Shown one piece after another: positions 44,501-55,382 of a DNA stretch of 64,000 bases; position 1 is the first letter of the stretch, and the number at the start of each line of letters is the position of its first letter. The notes under the pieces are model-generated. The model was not told the origin of the DNA, did no database searches, and saw only the letters and a program-made list of their open reading frames with translations. Source of the stretch: Hypericum androsaemum (lineage: Eukaryota; Streptophyta; Magnoliopsida; Malpighiales; Hypericaceae). Where the stretch lies: positions 11,895,141-11,959,140 of the forward strand of contig OZ023198.1 in assembly GCA_963995505.1 (NCBI GenBank). The letters run 5' to 3'. Position numbers and translations under genes: made by a program.

Positions 44501-45812
44501 GCCAGTGTTTCGGACGAAACAGGGAGGGTCCTCAAAGCGAATGTCTGCTGGTACAACTGTTGGTTGGGGATGTAGAACAGCACTTGTGTACCGTTGGCTG
44601 GCTTCAGTTGGATTCCCTCCCATTGATTAAAGTGGGCCTTCAATGGATTCCCTCCCATTGATTCCACTTTCAAGTACATGGATTCCACTTGCCTCCTCTC
44701 TTTTTCTTTCAACTGAATCGACCACTTGATGCCAAACATCATTCAAATTGGTGAAAACCCATTCTAATGGTAGTCATTATATTATATTTAGAAATTCTAA
44801 CCAGTAATAATATTTTTTTTGGTGGAAAGTCCTCCAACACCAGATTTTTTGTATTAAATAATTTTTTAGCACCAAAATTATATATGTTAGGGATTGAATC
44901 CTGAATTTCCGTCGTTTATTCTCTACGCCTTGTGCCATTACGCCAAATATTCTTTGGCAAATCCTCCTGTCACGAGTTAACGCCTCTGCCGACCCCGACG
45001 AGAGGGCGAGAGGGCCCGCGAACAGGATGTCGGGGTCGGGGTCGGAAGGGTCTCCTAGATTTGGGAGAATGGAAGAGTTTGGGTAGATTTGAGAGATTAT
45101 ATATTTAAGTAGAGAGCTTTTTTCCCACGTCAGTGCCACCTAGGATAGAGAAATACGACACACGAACGTAGATAGTCATGAAAATGCCAACTGAAAAAAA
45201 AAACTAAAACCTCGTTGAGAGTTTGTCAACAAAGGAATCAAATTTGGAAACATTCGTCACCAAAATGAAAAAAGTGAAACCAAAAAATACTCAAGTAAAA
45301 AATGTTTGAAACCAAATGATACTTGAGCAAACTTATCCTTAATTTTTTTTGTTGGATAGTCCTCTGACACGAGTTACACAATCTTACTAAATACAACATT
45401 AATCTAAAACTAGTATAAAAAATCTATTTCTTATGTTAAATTCAATGAGAAAAAATAAAATGATCGCTAGCTCAACAATCAAAAGAGGGACAAAGTTTCA
45501 GAAATTCAGCCATCTGGATTCAAACTCATGTATGGTCTGATGGATACGGTGTCAGTCCTTAAGCATGAGGTGGGAGGATCGAATCCCATGACCGTCTAAG
45601 ATCCGAAATTGTGGAAACAATTTAAATCTCACTTTTTGCAACTAGGCCAAGGGGAAAGAATCAAAGAACATGGACTCTCGTCTCCTTTTTGCAATTCATG
45701 AATCGACACAAAACACTTTTCATCATATTTGTCGTGGAGAATAATGGTATTAATCGTGCAGGAAAAGGGCGTAATTTGGGTTCGTTCATGCATGCATCAT
45801 CTATCCTAAGGG
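44501..45812. other. Intergenic DNA with a possible SINE-like fragment
   Basis: 44810-44970 contains TGAATCCTGAATTTCC and GCCTTGTGCCATTACGCC, weakly tRNA-like on the minus strand. 44970-45040 is GC-rich with no clear gene. A 20-bp phrase TGGATTCCCTCCCATTGATT is repeated at 44609 and 44643. Confidence 0.3.
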
Positions 45813-47374
45813 TGTTGCGGGGAAAAGAGAACAAGTAACCCGAGACAGATCCGGAGTGGTCGTTCCAAGGTCGGTCTATACTATGCTAAAACTACCGGCT
45901 ATGCTAGACTACGAGCTAAGGAAAAACGATAAAGATAGAAGAGTAGTTTGTTGATGGTTTTCTCCGGTACCCGAGCTCCCTTTATATAGCATGTCCTGAC
46001 CTAGCTCCATTCTTTCCGTGCAAGAAATTCCGTCCCGAGTGAATATTTCGTTTCCAAATCAATCCGGCTTAGAATAGAAAAATCTAAACGTCTTCCTCAA
46101 ATGAACAGATCTCGTCTCCGATTAGGAATATACTGGCCGTGTCGACTAAGCAACTGTGTCCCAAAATCTTATTGGAATCTCGGAAATCCCGGCTCTACTT
46201 AGGAAAATATAAGCCGACCCGATCCTCTCGAACCTTCCATGCAAAAGCTCGTCTTAGGCCCGTCAACGCTGAAATAACTTACCGTCCTTAAGCCCGAAGT
46301 GAACTCAAAAAAGCTCAAACCTTCCGCCTATATAGACAAAATAATCTTCCGGATACCGACCGCATGAGCCCTCTAAGCAGGCTTCACCTTACCGCCCGAG
46401 CCCCTAAACGGGCTTCCTTCTTCCGCTCGCAGGTCCTAGGCGGTCCGTGTCTACCGCCTTACAGACCCTAGGCGGCATGTACCTACCACCCATCATTCCT
46501 AGGCAGCTCGTGCCTACCGCCCACGAGCCCAAATGGGATTCCTACCGCCCAGGCGCCTTCCATTTACACATCGAAGGCGGTATGCCACCTCGTAACAGGC
46601 TAGACGGCCTAACGGGCCATGCACCAACGAGCTTGGGTCACTCAACTTGGAGTATTAATTTCGTACTTCAATAATCTTCCCGCCTTAGGCTTCCCGCTGT
46701 TGACTCACGGACCGAAGTGCCCAACCCGGACACCCACTTCAAAGGACAAAGCGCACTCTGGGCTCCCGCCTCAAAGATCAAAGAGACCATTTGGGCTTCC
46801 GCCTTGTAGGTCAAAGCAACCATCCGGCCTCCCGCCTTGTAGGTCAAAGCACCTTCTGGCCTCCTGCCTTGAAGGCCAAAGCGACCATACGGGCTTCCAC
46901 CTTGTAGGTCGAAGCAACCATCCGGCCTCCCGCCTTGTATGTCAAAGCACCTTCCAACCTCCCCCATTGACCCGCATTTTTGACCTACTTCCGCCCTGAA
47001 TACGAAGATATCACAAACTACAAAGTCGTAGATCGATAGAAAGTTATAAGTATTTTACCTAGGAGTGCCAGCCAGGCGAGTGGGAAGCAGACCGAACTGG
47101 GCTCCCACTCATAAAGTCCAAGCATGCCCCCGTTCATCGACCGCGTGAGCCCTTCAAGCGGGCTTCACCTTATCGCCCGTAGGCCCCCAGGCAGTATGTG
47201 CCTACCGCCTGGGTTCCCAAACCGGTGCCATCCACCCGCTCGCACCAACAAGGCGGTATACCGCCTCCCGCATTGAAGTGGACCAAGCGGTTCGATCAAA
47301 CCGAACACGGGTTGCTCAATGCGAACCCGAAAATAAGTGGGTACAACCCGAAGCACCAATTTTATACTTCAACA
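45813..47374 (-). repeat. Left LTR (3' LTR) of the LARD-like element
   Basis: 1562 bp. Contains repeated CCTAGGCGG...CTACCGCC motifs (46430-46600) and a ~33-bp minisatellite (46780-46965) of GGTCAAAGCAACCATCCGGC type. Compared with the right LTR it lacks about 50 bp around 47034 and some minisatellite units. ORFs inside it are by-products of the repeats. Confidence 0.9.
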
Positions 47375-47568
47375 ATGCCCCCCGCACGTTAACACTTCAG
47401 TACGATCATGCGAGAAGTGTTGACGTGGTCCTTCATCTCCAACTTGGCACCCGCCAGCTAACTTAGAATGAAGATGAGCAGCTTGAAGAGGTCTAGGCCA
47501 TCTACCCGGCCGACTTATAGGGTGACAAGGTGCGAACCTCCAATCGCCTTGTCACCTCACCTATTGCT

Positions 47569-48009
47569 TTATTCTCCATAAGTAAGGGGGAGTACTTGCC
47601 CCCCGAGTGTGGCACCAATCGGTAGTTGAGTTGAAAGGACATCTCGCTTGACCGAACTCGCACACCAGACAGACCAGCCATCTACGTTGCTCCAAACCAC
47701 CCTTATTGGTACTGTGGTCCCATCGTTGAAGGCCACCTCTATGTAGCATATTGCCGGGATGAATGGACATGCGTCAGCCATCATAATCTCCACCTTCCCA
47801 TATGACTTCCACCGAATTAGACATTGGTGGATGGAAGATGGAATTACCAGACCGGAGTGGATCAAGTCTCGCCCTTTCCCATTAAGATTGGTCATGACCA
47901 TGCTAGCCGGGCTGTCATCCTCCTTTTTCTTATCGCGATCCCTGAGGAGCAACTGAAGAAAGGTGTTCGCCACACCCATGCCATCCACGGGTACTCTCTT
48001 ATGTCCCAT
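47569..48009 (-). CDS. Unknown ORF in the LARD-like element, downstream part
   Basis: 146 codons starting MGHKRVPVDGMGVANTFLQL and ending LPLTYGE at 47569. It includes VEIMMADACPFIPAICYIEV and VAFNDGTTVPIRVVWSN, which has the look of a folded domain. The family is not recognised. An overlapping frame (48356-47892) may be its N-terminal continuation after a frameshift. Confidence 0.3.
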   Translation of the reverse strand: MGHKRVPVDGMGVANTFLQLLLRDRDKKKEDDSPASMVMTNLNGKGRDLIHSGLVIPSSIHQCLIRWKSYGKVEIMMADACPFIPAICYIEVAFNDGTTVPIRVVWSNVDGWSVWCASSVKRDVLSTQLPIGATLGGQVLPLTYGE

Positions 48010-48918
48010 TTCAGATGACTGGGTTGGTTGAGTTTTGGCTTAAAGATGGATGGGAGGGTGAACAACTTGTTGATCGATAACTTGTTTGAGAAGTCTCCAA
48101 ACTTAACATAACCAATGTCAAGACCAACCGAGACATCTTTTTCCTTCCGATCGTCCTTGCCCTCACGAAGGTTACTTTTCCTAGAGTGGATCTCGCTTCT
48201 CGCCTTAGGTACCCACTCCCAGATCAACTTCTTATGTCGGTCTTTGGGTGCCTTTGACCGAACCTCCTTAATGTGCTTGAGATCATTTCCCTTGATTGTC
48301 TTAGAGGCTTCAACCTTCTTGACCCGGCCTTGAGTCCAGGCCGGTTGGTGTGTCACCCATGGGCTAGCTAGAAGGACATCTTACTCTATCAGCTTGGCCC
48401 TTTGTTCCACAAGTTGCCTTTCGAGATCCTTGCTAACTTGCTTTCATTTTTGGACCTTCCTCTCAAGGCGACGTCTCTGAGTCTTAGTCAGGACGCCTTG
48501 TGTTGGGGGCCCAGGAGTGACCCTCTTTTTTCCATGCCGGGTGAAGTTATACTGACATGGTTTGGACCCGTCTTGAAGGTCCACCTTGAACGATAGAACT
48601 TTTGAGTCTTTGGGATGCCACTATCGGGTGGCCGTTCTTGCCCCCCGAGTCTTGCCTCTCGGGTCTTAGGATCAACCTTTGATTTCTTTGGGTCCGGTCA
48701 TCCCTGCCCCCCGACTCTTACCCTTCGGGTCTTAGGATTGGCCTTCTCTTACTTGGGGCTTCTCTTTTGACTTCGGTCGAAGCCAACTATGACGACATGA
48801 GCAATACAATGAGGACCCATCGATGACTGGTCCTCCAAGAATTGATGCGGGATGAAATCCTCGGATTGGGAAGATAAGGGTTGCCCTTCTATCCCTTGTC
48901 GTCGGGTAGATCCCAATA

Positions 48919-50250
48919 TCAGCTGACAGTTGCCCTCGTCCTCATCGAGCTCTTCTTTCTGATTAATATCGTCCTCATCGAGCTCTTCTTGTTGATTGAC
49001 ATCGTCCTCATCGAGCTCTTCTTATCGATTGAAATCGTCCTCATCGATCTCTCCTTGTCGATTGACATCGTCCTCATCGAGCTCATCATCCTCATTGAGC
49101 TCTTCATGTTGGTTGATGTCATCGTCATCGAGCTCGTCATCCTCATCGAGCTATTTTTGTTGGTTAACGTCGTCATCATCGAACTCTTCTTGTCGGTTGA
49201 CGTCATCCTCATCGAGCTCTTCTTGTTGGTTGACGTCGTCGTCATCGAGCTCGTCATCCTCATCAAGCTCTTCTTGTTGGTTGACGACATCCTCATAGAG
49301 CTCATCATCCTCATCGAGCTCTCCTTGTCTCCACATCACGAACTGAGGAGTCGGCTCCTGAGTAGGAAAGCTTGGGTCCATCTCCTCTTGCTCCAATATC
49401 ACGTCATGAAGAGGTCGAGTCAGAACATGAGCAACAACATGAAGCGTCAGGTCGTTGTCAGCCGCCACCATCTCATCTTGGCCAAAGGAATCTTCTTGTG
49501 TCTCCTCATATATAGAGGATTCTTGCACCTCCGAGTAATTGGAAGCCAACCATGGATGGTGGATGTCGTCCTCGTCTAGCTCCATCTGACTTTGATGCAT
49601 GACCTGAGGGACCGGGGTAAGATTGGGAATCCTTGGCTCGAACAAGGGATCCGTATGGATATCCCCTCTTTCAAGAGAGCTTTGGTCATCCGAAACCCTA
49701 TATGGGTATGGCTGGTCTTGGGTCAGCAGAGCCGATTGGTACCGACTCGATCCCCCTTGGACATTACTAGCCCCCATCCTGGCAGACTCACATTGTTCCA
49801 AGTAGTTCACTCCATGTGTCCCCATCCCCAAGTAAGGAGTTGTTTGGTATGGGGGATTCATAGGAGTTCTATGTTGTCGACATAACCGAACACATCTGGC
49901 GTTGGCGATGTCATGGTGTAAGGCATATGACCGGTCCATGGTTGTCTGAAAGCCGGTTGTATGGGTACAGCTTGTCCGGTGGATACGCTCATCCCTTGGT
50001 GTTGATTGATAACCACACGTGAGGATGCCCTATAGTGCCTACAAGACTCCTCATAAAGCTTCCGAGCACGAAAAGCTGCATATGTCTCCATCGAGACGAC
50101 GGGCGTACAGAACTCCATCGGGATAAAATTTGTCTCAACCGGCTCTTTCGAGAAAGCCAAGGTAGATAAATCCCGCCTCCATGCATATGACTGGGAAATG
50201 GAAGGTATCGACTCCTTGTAAGGAACCGGAGGAATAAAGTAATTGGTCAT
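48919..50250 (-). pseudogene. Unknown element protein with acidic repeats, frameshifted
   Basis: The reading starts at 50250 (MTNYFIPPVPYKESIPSISQ), shifts frame near 49860-49939, and continues to about 48919. The C-terminal third is a tandem run of QEELDEDDVNQ-type units encoded by a ~36-bp DNA repeat (48940-49320), with at least two in-frame stops. The N-terminal half is Pro/Tyr/Gln-rich. It occupies the position of gag just after the leader, but has no zinc knuckle or known gag motif. It might be an element-specific structural protein. Confidence 0.4.
48940..49320 (+). repeat. ~36-bp tandem repeat (acidic peptide coding on minus strand)
   Basis: About ten units of the form CTCATCGAGCTCTTCTTGTT plus GATTGACATCGTC-like sequence, with variable joining. 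It is not CRISPR: units are contiguous with no unique spacers. Confidence 0.85.
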
Positions 50251-50318
50251 CTTGGCCGATAAAGGTTAGACCACCTTCTCAGACGCCCTTCTTAGTCCCA
50301 CCGAGCGTGCCAAAAATA

Positions 50319-51972
50319 TGTTACGGGGAAAAGAGAACAAGTAACCTGAGACAGATCCGGAGTGGTCGTCCCAAGGTCGGTCTATACTATGCTAAAGCTA
50401 CCGGCTATGCTAGGCTACGAGCTAAGGAAAAGCGATAAAGATAGAAGAGTAGTTTGTTGTTGTATTTGTTGATGGTTTTCTCCGGTACCCGAGCTCCCTT
50501 TATATAGCATGTCCTGACCTAGATCCATTCTTCCCGTGCAAGAAATTTCGTCCCGAGTGAATATTTCGTTTCCAAATCAACCTGGCTTAGAATAGAAAAA
50601 TCTAAACGTCTTCCTCAAATGAACAGATCTCGTCTCCGATTAGGAATATACCGGTCGTGTCGACCAAGCAACTGTGTCCCAAAATCTTATTGGAATTTCG
50701 GAAATCCCAGCTCTACTTAGGAAAATATAAGCCGACCCGATCCTCTCGAACCTTCCATGCAAAAGCTCGTCTTATGCCCGTCAACGCTGAAATAACTTAC
50801 CGTCCTTAAGCCCGAAGTGAACTCAAAAAAGCCCAAACCTTCCGCCTATATAGACCAAATAATCTTCCGGATACCGACTGCATGAGCCCTCTAAGCGGGC
50901 TTCACCTTACCGCCTGAGCCCCTAAACGGGCTTCCTTCTTCCGCCCGCAGGTCCTAGGCGGTCCGTGTCTACCGCCCTACAGACCCTAGGCGGCATGTAC
51001 CTACCACCCATCAGTCCTAGGCGGCTAGTGCCTACCGCCCACGAGCCCAAATGGGCTTCCTACCGCCCGGGCGCCTTCCGCTTACACATCGAAGGCGGTA
51101 TGCCGCCTCGTAACAGGCTAGACGGCCTAACGGGCCATGCACCAACGAGCCCGGGTCACTCAACTTGGAGTATTAATTTCGTACTTCAACAATCTTCCCG
51201 CCTTAGGCTTCCCGCTGTTGACTCACGGACCGAAGTGCCCAACTCGGACACCCACTTCAAAGGACAAAGCGCACTCCGGGCTCCCGCCTCAAAGATCAAA
51301 GCGACCATCTGGGCTCCTGCCTTGTAGGTCAAAGCAACCATCCGGCCTCCCGCTTTGTAGGTCAAAGCACCTTCCAGCCTCCCACCTTGAAGGCCAAAGC
51401 GACATCCGGGCTCCCACCTCAAAGGCCAAAGCGAGCATCCGGGCTTTCTCCTTGTAGGTCAAAGCAACCATCCGGCCTCCCGCCTTGTAGGTCAAAGCAC
51501 CTTCCGACCTCTCACTTTGACCCTAATTTTTGACCTACTTCCGCCCTGAATACGAAAATATCACAAACTACAAAGTCGTAGATCTATGTCTTGGCTTGGC
51601 ACAGCAACTTGAATTGTCTCAATCCGAGCTCCAGATAGAAAGTTATGAGTATTTTACCGAGGAGTGCCAGCTAGGCGAGTGGGAAGCGGACCGAACCGGG
51701 CTCCCACTCATAAAGTCCAAGCATGCCCCCCGTTCATCGACCGCGTGCCCTTCAAACGGGCTTCATCTTATCGCCCGTAGGCCCCTAGGCAGTATGTGCC
51801 TACCACTTGGGCTCCCAAACCGGCGCCATCCACCCGCTCGCACCAACAAGGCGGTATACCGCCTCCCGCATTGAAGTGGACCAAGCGGTTCGATCAACCC
51901 GAACACGGGTTGCTCAATGCGAACCCGGAAATAAGTGGGTACAACCCGAAGCACCAATTTTATACTTCAACA
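50319..51972 (-). repeat. Right LTR (5' LTR) of the LARD-like element
   Basis: 1654 bp, highly similar to 45813-47374 but longer by extra minisatellite units (51290-51510) and a ~50-bp segment at 51586-51636 (CAGCAACTTGAATTGTCTCA region). That segment resembles part of the 176-bp tandem repeat at 53.6 kb. Confidence 0.9.
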
Positions 51973-53549
51973 AAGGGATATCTATTATAAACCAATGGAA
52001 AATTATTAGTGATAGTGTTTTTCAATTTAATTAAAAGGTCTCGAGTTCGAATTCGAACGTATTTTTAAATGCTTGTTAAAAAAACTTTATTATTTTTTAA
52101 AAGTCGTAGCTCACTCAAATCTCGATGTGTTCATATATTTTTGAAAAGATAGAAGTTTTATTAACTATGAGGTGTAAGTGTACATACAAGTGTTGCATTC
52201 TTTCATATAATGTATATAAGGTTGCAGCCGCAATCTGATGTATACGAGATTGTAGTCGTTGAATTTGTTAAAATCCTATTGCATAAAATTTAGTGAGAGA
52301 AAATTACAGCAGAGAAAAAATGTACCCCAATGTTAGTGCTGCAAATAACACAATTCAACACTCTATAACCCTCACCCTAGATTAGCTGCATATATACCAC
52401 CAAGAACCTCCTAATAATTGAACTCAATATTATCTCCATTATTCGGATTCCAAATTACTAGATGGTATAAACCACCAAAATCTATTCTTGTTATTTTTTT
52501 TTGTATTTCACGTATGAACTCCTTCTTTTCTGTTCTTATTAGAAAGTGCACAATAGAAAGCAATTTATTATTTCTTTATTATGCATTTATGCTAGCAACT
52601 CCAATAAATCTTCACCACTTGTGGACTGCCACGCTCTAATTATGTTTTAGTGAGATTAGTGACTATCAGTACTCATGATCAGCTCAGAATTGTTAGAGAA
52701 ACAACGGATTAATGATTGATATACAATTAATCCCGTTGAATTCATTTGATCATTGACTGTTAGGGTATAAAAAATGCATTACTTCCACGCCAAACATAGG
52801 AAAAGGGCGGTTCTCATCGTATAATCAATATTATAATTTAATTAGAAGTTTACGTTAACGAAAGAACCCGAATTCTTCAAAAAATGACATGGGGTTATTT
52901 ATCAATGTTTTCATAAACGGGTCAGAGAGTGAACTGCGTTGCTTTTCGGATCCCGGTCTGATCAATTCGAACGATAGTTGGATCATGTATTTTTTAAATA
53001 ATAAAATTAATTATATTCAGCATAAAATAATTCTATATATTTACTAATTTTATTATGAAATTTATCATTTTTTTTGAAAGGTAAAATTTTTACACCACGC
53101 CAAAAGCTTGAACCTTGGACCTCTTTAAAATTTAAGACGCCTTGTACCGCTAGGTTACATGCCCTTTGGCAAAAAATTTATCATTTATATGTAACAAAAT
53201 ATTAATATAATTATTTTCAACTTAAGACTACCTGTTGGCAGCGATCATCCCTAAACGACAAATGCCAAAATAAAAAAATTGGAAAAGTGAGGATTTTGGC
53301 CGAGCGGATCGGCCAGCCGATCGACGCTCGCGAGTATTTTTTTTTCTTTTTCTTATCTTAATCTAATCCTAATGATACGTGGTACAATATTATTCGTTGA
53401 AATGGATACTAGTAAATATTATTTTGTTATGATAATTAATAATATCTTTTGATAAAAATAAAAATAAAAAATATTAATTTTCAATTCTCTATGAATAGAG
53501 CTCAATATTGACATATTTTGATACACAATCTTGTATTTCAACTTTGGAC
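51973..53549. other. AT-rich intergenic DNA with a SINE-like fragment
   Basis: 53075-53175 resembles the fragment at 37138-37245: GGTAAAATTTTTACACCACG, GCTTGAACCTTGGACCTC, GACGCCTTGTACCGCTAGG, CCCTTTGGCA. On the minus strand this reads as a degenerate tRNA-like A box and B box. No gene seen. Confidence 0.4.
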
Positions 53550-54130
53550 GCTTGTAACTCGGTCTAATATTAATTTCAAATATATTTTTGATATTCTTAC
53601 ACTTCGAATTTAGAGAAATTATAAACTAAAAAGTTGTAGATATACGTCTCACCTTCGCAAAGCAACTTGAATCAACTCAATCGGACTCCGAAATAAGAAG
53701 TTGTGGCTCCCCAACCAAAACTTGTTCCCGTAACTCGCTCGACTATTGATGTCAAACGTATTTTCGTCATTCTTATACTCCAAATTTGGAGAAGTCATAA
53801 ACTAAAAATTTGTAGATATACATTTCACCTTCATAAAGTAATTTAAATCAACTCAATCAGACTCCAGAATAAGAAGTTGTCGCTCCCCAACCAAAACTCA
53901 TTCCCGTAACTCGCTCGACTATTGACGTCAAGCATATTTTCGACATTCTTACACTCCAAATTTTGAGAAGTCATAAACTAAAAATTTGTAGATATACGTC
54001 TTACCTTCGCAAAACAACTTGAATCAACTCAATCAAATTCTGAAATAAGAAGTTGTGGCTCTCCAACCAAAACTCATCCTCGTAACTCGCTCGACTATTG
54101 AATTCAAATGTATTTTCGACATCCATTTGT
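53550..54130. repeat. 176-bp tandem repeat, about 3.3 copies
   Basis: The phrase GTAACTCGCTCGACTATTGA recurs at 53730, 53906 and 54082, with a diverged version (GTAACTCGGTCTAATATT) at 53554, so the spacing is 176 each time. Each unit includes AAACTAAAAATTTGTAGATA, CAACTTGAATCAACTCAATC and AATAAGAAGTTGTGGCTC. Units are diverged. Confidence 0.85.
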
Positions 54131-55382
54131 AGCTCGATTTATTTATTTCTAATTTTGTTTTCCAACTTTTGCAATCTTAATTTTGTTATTTTATTTTAAT
54201 TTTTTTATGTTACAATTATGGAAGTATAATTTTATATATTCATTGTAATTTATATGTAAACATAAATTAAATTATAGATAATACGTGGATGAGAGATAAA
54301 TTAATTATTTATTTGGTAAGCGGATTGGATGAGATCACCAATAAAGATGGTAAAAGATTGGGTTAGATTGAGTTGGATTGAATAGTAATTTGATGAGAGA
54401 GAAATTAATTGTTTATTGCGTGAGCGGATTGGATCCGCTCACCAATGTGGGTAGTCTAACAAAACTAAAAAATTTTTAAAAAATAATAATAAATTGATTG
54501 ATCTAATTGGATGAACCAGCTGACTCAACAACTTAGACATCCACTAAACGACGTTGACCATCGGTTCAACCTTTTTTGGATTTTGATATAAAAATGAACC
54601 GCTATGCGTGCTTGCCACGATTTGACTAGTCAAACTGATTTTTTTAAATAGTAGTCTTGATTAGTTTGTCTCTCTTCATAATATGACATCTGAATTAATT
54701 AATGAGTCGGCACCTCCTCCATACGAAAAAAAAATTCCAAGCACAAGGTCTTATCTAATTGAATTACAAGAACTTCAATTTCCAAGAGAATAAAGCAAAA
54801 AAAAAGCTCCACATAACCAAAAACTTTTTATCTACACAAAACATGCACTATACTATTTATAGAAAAACATCATTTAATAACACAGCTCAAATTCTCGCCG
54901 TTACTTTCTTCCATTCAATTAACTACACATTCCTCGAGCTGGTTGATAAGATATATTTCTTTGCTCTTCCTATAGCTGATCACGTTTAATATGGGAAGAA
55001 CACCACAAAAGCAGAATTCCATCGTTTAATCAAATATACCGAATTTGAAAAATATAGAATTAGATATAATTTAAATTTGAATTAGTCGAATTCGAAAATG
55101 TATAAATTTTAGATGGTTTCGCAATAATAAAAGGTGAATTCCAATTTGCTCCAAGATCTTTTTGTTTAGTGGCGGAAAAGGTTTATATTCTTTATTCTTT
55201 CACGCCCAATAACAAGAGGACATGATAGATTCCAAAGAGAGGACTACTAATTATACAAAAGCCGAAAACTTTCGAAAGAGAGGATCCCTTGGGACAAACT
55301 AAGCGAACCATCTCTAGTGTCTTCTCCATGACATTTTCTTTAAAATGACAGTCCTAAAGGCTAAAGCTTCTTACACTTGTCC
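54131..55382. other. AT-rich intergenic DNA
   Basis: A short ORF at 54759-54989 has no recognisable domain. No other feature seen. Confidence 0.35.

Larger units (their letters stand above)
45813..51972 (-). mobile_element. Large non-autonomous LTR retrotransposon (LARD-like), complete
   Basis: LTRs at 45813-47374 and 50319-51972 begin TGTTGCGGGG/TGTTACGGGG and end TACTTCAACA in plus orientation. Flanks AAGGG (45808-45812 and 51973-51977) are a perfect 5-bp target duplication. Transcription is inferred to be on the minus strand: beside the right LTR the minus strand reads TTTTTGGCACGCTCGGTGGG, a leader seen in some plant LTR elements, and beside the left LTR it has a GCGGGGGGCAT purine tract. 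The 2.9-kb interior holds unfamiliar minus-strand ORFs but no recognisable protease, RT, RNase H or integrase. Confidence 0.9.

Noticed and set aside
44777..45139. 120-codon minus-strand ORF
   Set aside because: Crosses AT-rich and GC-rich segments with no recognised domain; probably chance.
46780..49320. CRISPR-like arrays
   Set aside because: Repeats are contiguous without unique spacers and the host is a plant.
48881..49579. 232-codon plus-strand ORF rich in IELFLL repeats
   Set aside because: Opposite strand of the acidic-repeat protein; hydrophobic pattern is a by-product of the GAGCTC-type repeat.
46619..51495. ORFs of 60-126 codons in the LTRs
   Set aside because: They follow the LTR minisatellite and recur in both LTRs; no conserved domain.
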